This document shows, piece by piece, positions 58,584 to 64,000 of a stretch of DNA of 64,000 nt. The DNA comes from Epiperipatus broadwayi. Its lineage: Eukaryota; Onychophora; Udeonychophora; Euonychophora; Peripatidae. The stretch lies in assembly GCA_028023455.1 (NCBI GenBank), contig JAQFVV010012394.1, positions 32,950,885 through 33,014,884 on the forward strand. The letters run 5' to 3'. The notes under the pieces were generated by a model that worked only from the letters and a program-made list of their open reading frames with translations, made no database searches and was not told the DNA's origin. Positions within the stretch are counted from its first letter, which is position 1; the number at the start of each line of letters is the position of its first letter. The translations under genes were made by a program, and so were the position numbers.

Positions 58584-59337
58584 AGATTAATGGCATTCTA
58601 TTGGTCATGCATTTACAGTTTAATATACAAAAACTGTTTCAGTTCACAAGCATCTATAGATAATAAAATTAATAATTTATTAAAATTTTCATCACAGTTT
58701 GGATTTTGGGATTTTCAATAGAGAGAGGAAAGGGGGATATTTTATGAATTCTTAAAAAAACACCAAACCAAAAGTAGCTCTGAAACCAGAACTTTTGAAT
58801 TCATGATAGTCTACTGAAATTAGGATTATCTTTGATTTATTATATAAGAAAGTTATCAATATCACACTTTTACAGATGATCTTTAAAATAATCACTTTAG
58901 TGTAAATGGATTTTCCTTAATCTGTAATAATCATGTTTCAGCTTAGTATAAATATTTCTGAGTATGGTAACTATTTTTCAGTTGTGGCATATGCTCTATC
59001 AAAATATATATTATTCTTACAATAGTAGTTGAAACCATATCACATCCAAAACACTGGTTAACATACCAATTAATTTCATGGCTCACTATTACTGTAGATA
59101 ATTGTGAAACATATTCAGGGTATCTATGTTCCCATTTGTTACTTTTATACATGAAAATCAGACTAACAATCTTTTGTATACAACTAATTTAATTAGAAAT
59201 CTTATTATGATTAAATATGCTTTATTTTAACTTTTTAAACATTGCAGCATATTGGACTCTCTGTTATGCATTTACATTTGAAATTATGTATAATGTGAAA
59301 TAAAATACCCCACACTCTTAAACCTTAATTTAAAAAC
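58584..59337. other. no gene recognised
   Basis: AT-rich; the frame at 58943-59152 (minus) is without motif. Confidence 0.45.
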
Positions 59338-59545
59338 AATTATTTAATTTTCTGTTTTAACTGACATGTAGTCTTCATCAGAAAATTTGTCAATATTTAT
59401 AAAACAATTTTTTAGATTATTTTAATTTTCTGTTTCAGCTGATTTTCAGCCATCATCAAAAATTTTGTCAATATTTTAAAAGTAATTTTTAGTTTATTCA
59501 ATTTTCTATTTCAACTAACTTGCAGTCTTCATCAGAAATCTTGCT
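59338..59545 (-). repeat. three tandem units of about 77 bp with a conserved hairpin
   Basis: Units with landmarks at 59346, 59424 and 59499. On the minus strand each reads AATTTTCTGATGA, a short hairpin, GAAA (AAAA in one unit), then AGAAAATT. The ends pair and the middle resembles the catalytic core of a hammerhead, but the stem III and UH cleavage elements are missing. Confidence 0.65.
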
Positions 59546-60959
59546 GTCGTATTATATGTAGAGGGAAATGAAGTCACTAATTTATGTAAAAATAAAAAGC
59601 AATATTTTTAAATGAATATCTGTTAGTAAACTGTTAGAATCTAAATCAAAACTTGTTTAATTTTTTTTTTCATACTATGACAGATAAAATACTTGTGAAC
59701 TTTAAATTTTAATTTTAAACTAAATTATTTATATGTGGCATTTAAAAAATATTTTGTATAACATATTTTTTTATCATAAGTGTGTCACAATTATCCATAT
59801 ATTATGAATTTAAAAATCAAGAATGTAAAATTTTTTTAGTATATACAAATTAAAAACTCCTAATAAAACCCTTATCAAATTTTGATACCTGCATTATGAA
59901 GCTAACAGTAAATTATTTCAAATATTAATATTAAAAAATTGAAAATAATTCTCTATGCATACATATTTAATAATTATTTTATTTAAATGCATAATTTTCT
60001 AATACCAACAATAAGTCCTATTCTATGAGCAGTTCTTTGATCCTACTTTATATATATCTATTATAAGTATGCAGAACAATGATCACTAAAATGTAGTGCA
60101 TTATAGTATCTACTTTCCCATATCAGTTGCTAGCTTTTAAGGCATCATTAACACCTTATGACACAAATCTGGAATTAAAACACCTGTGCATGCTACCCGT
60201 TACTTTTTTTATATTACCCAAGCTAATATCCTAAATTTTTTTAAAAAGGAATGTGTATTAATAATTACTTTCAACTTCAAATCCTCATTGAAGAAAAATC
60301 AATCCAGCAACTGGTTTAAGGATGAGGATATTGTGGCACTACACCATCTTTTAATTATCAATTGTTCATGTTTACAGATGAATGCTTTACATTAGGGTCA
60401 TCTGATCATGGAAGTATATGAGTAATCATATAATAGGAATGTAATAAAAAAGCAGGAGTAAGATTTTATCATATTTTTTAAGTGTTCTTTGATGAATGTA
60501 TTGGTTGGATTGTTAAGATCTAATTAACAAAAATAAAATTACATCTGGTATTTGTAAATCAGATATATATTTTTAATATTCATATTAAATATGGTCTTTT
60601 CAAGTCCATGTTAATGAAAAATATAAGAATATGTAAATAATGTAGTTTTTATTATTGTATTTATTACTTTTAAAATTGTTATAATTTGCTCTATTGGTGT
60701 CAAACTTTTTTTTGTCATATCTTTGACACCATGCACTCCAAACAAGTATATCAGTGGGTAGTGCTAACAATTTATTAGGACAAAGATTATCATCTCATTC
60801 TCAGATCATTTATAAACTTTAAATCTCAGTTTAAAAGAAAATGTTTGTTTTCATTAAACACAAACACATGAAATATTCCACCTTCATCTTTTTCCAAGTA
60901 CAAAATCTTTTTTAAAGGTTTTTAAAACTCTTACTCCACCAACACTTTTAAGATCATAT
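59546..60959. other. 1.4-kb gene-free stretch
   Basis: The frame at 60186-60395 is short and motif-free. Nothing else supportable. Confidence 0.5.
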
Positions 60960-61130
60960 TAAAACAGGAAAAACTCACTATATATATTGCCACACACAAC
61001 AAGCTAGAGTAATCAATGGATTCCAGAAGGCTTGTGCATAAAATCCCCATCTAGTGCCTACTCATCCAATATTCCCAGACGAGATTCTGGCTTATGGCCT
61101 TTGTCAGTGAGGAGCCTTGGATCTGTGAGC
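60960..61130 (+). repeat. dispersed repeat X copy
   Basis: ATATTGCCACACACAACAAG, CTAGAGTAATCAATGGATTC and CCATCTAGTGCCTACTCATC blocks match 51720-51960. It continues into TTTGTCAGTGAGGAGCC, which is also present near 30800. Confidence 0.6.
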
Positions 61131-62006
61131 ACTGCACATAGATCTTTTAAGATCATATGAGTAAAAACATCTGAACAAGACACACATTTCATGCTGAAGA
61201 TGCAAATTTCAGCTCAATATTTAATATTTTACACGTCTTCATCCTTTATTAAGTATTTATCACCATCAAACTATTCCAATTTGATTTATGAGCTCAAAAT
61301 TGTATAACCATGGGTTCAGCACAAAATGCAGATTGGGATTCATTTATATATTTTACAAGGTTTGATGGTCTGGGGGTTATTAAGTACATCTATAAATACA
61401 TTAATGATAATCCTTCATTAAATTAGAGATTGTATCTTTCTTAGCTCAGATATAAACTTTAGATCCCTTTATTATTAATATATATGATTTTAATTAAACA
61501 TTAAACCAAAATAATTAATTATATTTTATCTTTCTCTTCCCATGTGTTATATCCTTTTTATATATACTTAAAATATCCATTTCACTATCTACTTTTGAAA
61601 TATAAATAAAAACATCTCAAAGGATAAATAATCAATCAAACGTCATTAGCTGTTATCTAAATTTATTGAAGATGCACAGGTAACATTAATATCTCATAGA
61701 ATCTTATATGAGTGTCACTTCTTTGATGTCACCAGGAATTTATATGAGAAACAAATTTACACAGTGCTAACTGTGAGCATGAACTTATGCTAATTGAAGA
61801 TTTAATAAAGTCTTTATGATGAAAAAATATTCTATTTTTTAAATTTCTTATAACAATTCTGTAGTCTAAATGGTGTGTAGGTGGACAATTTTTTATAGTA
61901 AAGTGTGTCATATGTATATATGTGTGTGATGACTATAGTTAAATTATATATATATATGTATTCTTTTGTTCCAGACTTTGAAAAATCTTTTTTTAAATAT
62001 TGATAT
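61131..62006. other. upstream region of the GPCR
   Basis: AT-rich, with a possible family Y trace at 61190-61400 (aagatgcaaat, and ggttcagcacaaaatgca). No clear TATA box or upstream exon was identified. AT/GT dinucleotide runs at 61910-61960. Confidence 0.4.
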
Positions 62007-63014
62007 ATGAATAACACTAATTATACAACGAATATTTTTACCAACAATAGCGGAAAATATATTACTTATCTTCATGTAATTACTTACGCTCTTATTTCTT
62101 TTGAAGTTGTTATACAGCTAATGGGCTTAGTTTTAAATGTCATTATTTTGTTGTTCATTTTTTATCATAGGCGCTTTGAACCTTTCAATATATATATTAT
62201 AAATCTAGCTTATTCTGAAATTTCTGAAATATTCAATTATTTTATATATTTTGTTATCATCCCAATTTTTCATCGGTGGATAAGTACGCAAAAAATGTGC
62301 ATTCTTTTTGTCTTAATGCTGGAAATATTCTTTTTTGACTCTATATGGACCTTTTTCTTAATGGCTGGAGACCGCTTTGTTTGCCTTACGTGGCCGATAG
62401 CATATAGAAACAATCATAATATTAAAAACGCGTTAATCTGTTGCATTTTGAAAACACTATGCGGTTTAATAGCTTCTATAAGTAGCTGGATATTGTTTTT
62501 ATTGCAAGGCGATCATAAAGATGGAACCTGTGATTGGAATGATGGTCTAACATACGTAAATTATTTTATTATAACTCCTTACGGTGTTGTGGTTCCTCTT
62601 ACGATGACTTGTGTTTTTTACGTAAAAATTATCCGACATTACTGGAAAAAATTACGATTGAAAAAAATTCACCATCAATCACAAGATGGTATTGAAGATT
62701 CGCAAACATCTAATCTTCACAGTCGGAGCAAGAAAGAAAAAAATAACGATAATAAGAAAAATGCTAAAAGCTTAAAAGATAGCGAAAAATTAATAAATAA
62801 GACTATTTTCCAAATTGTAGGATTGTTTTTAATTTCTTATACGCCGTTTTTTGTTGTAAATGCGTTTTATATTATGGACAAGGTATGGAAACCTAGTGAC
62901 ATTACTGTTCACTTCGCTAATGCTTTTGCAACTTTGAATTCAGCATTTGGACCTTTATTTTACATAAAAAATAATAAAGATATTAAAATGTTTTTAAAAG
63001 TTACAAAAAATTAA
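62007..63014 (+). CDS. orphan class A (rhodopsin-like) GPCR, single exon
   Basis: 335 codons, ATG to TAA, with seven hydrophobic segments. A short N-terminus carries three N-glycosylation sequons (positions 2, 5, 13). TM1 holds the conserved Asn (N44). TM2 reads NLAYSE, with Glu71 in place of the usual Asp. Cys98 and Cys175 can form the TM3-ECL2 disulphide. TM3 ends in DRF (122-124) rather than DRY. Trp161 is in TM4 and Pro197 in TM5. A long basic, Asn/Lys-rich third loop spans about 211-262. TM6 has SYTP (277-280) for CWxP. TM7 ends GPLFY (315-319) for NPxxY. The tail is very short. The core fold is clear, and a cell-surface receptor coupling to a G protein is expected. The ligand is unknown. 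Single-exon, motif-divergent receptors often come from lineage-specific, possibly chemosensory expansions, but that is inference. Confidence 0.9.
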   Translation: MNNTNYTTNIFTNNSGKYITYLHVITYALISFEVVIQLMGLVLNVIILLFIFYHRRFEPFNIYIINLAYSEISEIFNYFIYFVIIPIFHRWISTQKMCILFVLMLEIFFFDSIWTFFLMAGDRFVCLTWPIAYRNNHNIKNALICCILKTLCGLIASISSWILFLLQGDHKDGTCDWNDGLTYVNYFIITPYGVVVPLTMTCVFYVKIIRHYWKKLRLKKIHHQSQDGIEDSQTSNLHSRSKKEKNNDNKKNAKSLKDSEKLINKTIFQIVGLFLISYTPFFVVNAFYIMDKVWKPSDITVHFANAFATLNSAFGPLFYIKNNKDIKMFLKVTKN

Positions 63015-63379
63015 AACTTATTAAAATATGGGTGTTTTTTTAATTTTAAAACATGAAAATTATTTCATGTGCATAATTAAATATTTGTTATAAACGGTCC
63101 ACTATGCCATAATTGTTTACTTGGGTAGCAGGTGCTGAAAGTGGATAGAAATACCAGTCTCTATAGTGTGTGATCATGGTATAGTTATTGAGATATCAGT
63201 ATGAGCATTGAAATGCAAATGATAATATCTCCAGCATCTGAGGAATGAAGATTGTTTGAATAAGTGATTTATAATGTGAGAGAATATGTGATTTTCTGCA
63301 CTGGTAGATAATTATGATTTGGTGAAGTTGAAATGATGGAGTCACTAATAGAAAAAAAAACAATTGAATATATAAAAAT
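63015..63379. other. 3' flank of the GPCR
   Basis: No AATAAA in the first 60 bases; attaaa-like signals near 63023 and 63078. A short family Y piece (gtggatagaaataccagtct) lies at about 63139-63160. Confidence 0.4.
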
Positions 63380-63890
63380 TGAATTTTAAGCAATTAGCTT
63401 TATAATAGGAAAAAGAAAACAACTTAAGATGAGGGGAATTAGATCTACATGACCTCACTGATAAATGTGATACACCAGAAATATTCTGCGGATGTTGGTA
63501 TATTAACATTATAATATGATATACATTGATTATTAAGCAGAGTATTGAATTTTAGCCAATAAGATTTGTAATGAAAAAATAAAAGACATCTGAAGGTGAA
63601 CGTAGTTAGATCTACATGTCCTCACTAATAAATGTCCTAATTCAGAAATTTTATGCAGATGTTGGTATATCAATACTGTCATTTGATATTCATAGATTAC
63701 TAAGCAGGGTGTTAAACTGTAGGCAGTTAGCTTTGTTGTAAAAAGTTTTAATGACAATAACTTAAGGTAAAAGGAATTAGATCCCTATGGCCTCACTGAT
63801 AAAGATCATAAGCCAAAAACATTCTGATGATGTTGATATAGTAACACTATCATCTGATATCCACTGATTATTAAGCAGGTGGGTCTAAAA
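63380..63890 (+). repeat. three tandem units of about 170 bp
   Basis: GAATTAGATC(T/C)(A/C)(C/T)ATG..CTCACT(G/A)ATAAA recurs at about 63436, 63603 and 63775. Each is followed by a GATGTTG(G/A)TATA block and ATTA(T/C)TAAGCAG. The units are clearly related but diverged. A minisatellite directly 3' of the GPCR. Confidence 0.75.
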
Positions 63891-64000
63891 TAAAGTGAAG
63901 AAGAAAGTAGTCATAAAATGATTAAATGTTGCATTTTTTTCCTTTTTATTGCTTTTTATGCTACTATATATATATATAATATTTTTTGGGATTGGACCAT

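Overview
This window looks like a piece of a large, AT-rich, repeat-dense animal genome. A cephalopod, probably an octopus, is my best guess, but that is inference. The grounds are many RTE-type LINEs with GAT-repeat 3' ends, very short tRNA-derived SINEs, Penelope-like elements (PLEs), long microsatellites, few genes, and one single-exon orphan class A GPCR. There are no bacterial operons, ribosome binding sites or phage genes. The only intact open reading frames I can defend are a LINE polyprotein (4009-6966) and the GPCR (62007-63014). Layout: 0.9-3.2 kb, a 5'-truncated LINE (called LINE-B here) with a poly(A) tail, candidate target-site duplications (TSDs) and an almost perfect 680-bp internal tandem duplication. 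3.7-7.0 kb, a full-length RTE LINE with an open 985-codon frame and a perfect 11-bp TSD. 7.4-12 kb, pieces of a third LINE type (LINE-C), three broken RTE 3' ends and SINE-like palindromes or tandems. 14.2-14.9 kb, a PLE GIY-YIG remnant folded into a 265-bp inverted repeat and flanked by 17-bp direct repeats. 15-18.3 kb, a second, decayed RTE copy running into LINE-B. 18.4-18.7 kb, an AAT tract joined to about 96 pure GAA units. 20-33 kb, more RTE, LINE-B, LINE-C and SINE debris, a 534-bp palindromic element (23.9-24.4 kb) and a CpG-rich patch (25.9-26.2 kb). 34.9-35.2 kb, a Merlin/ISXO2-like transposase relic. 36-40 kb, tRNA-derived SINEs, one of them possibly a real tRNA-Gly(UCC) gene. 42.9-44.0 kb, the most striking object: 414-bp units arranged head-to-head as a 1.15-kb palindrome, each unit with a recognisable type I hammerhead ribozyme, as in retrozymes or PLE pseudo-LTRs. 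44.9-48.1 kb, a decayed PLE (endonuclease and reverse transcriptase, minus strand) beside that palindrome. 54.5-55.4 kb, a 900-bp compound TATC/CTAC array. 56.2-57.7 kb, another decayed LINE. 62.0-63.0 kb, the GPCR, followed by three about 170-bp tandem repeats. How it fits together: the window is mostly layers of retroelements. The RTE and other LINEs would supply the machinery that mobilises the tRNA-derived SINEs, and PLEs are the likely partner of hammerhead-bearing non-autonomous elements. Several long inverted repeats would make strong double-stranded RNA if transcribed, which matters in a lineage known for heavy A-to-I editing. All alignments were made by eye, so boundaries of decayed copies are good to tens of bases only.
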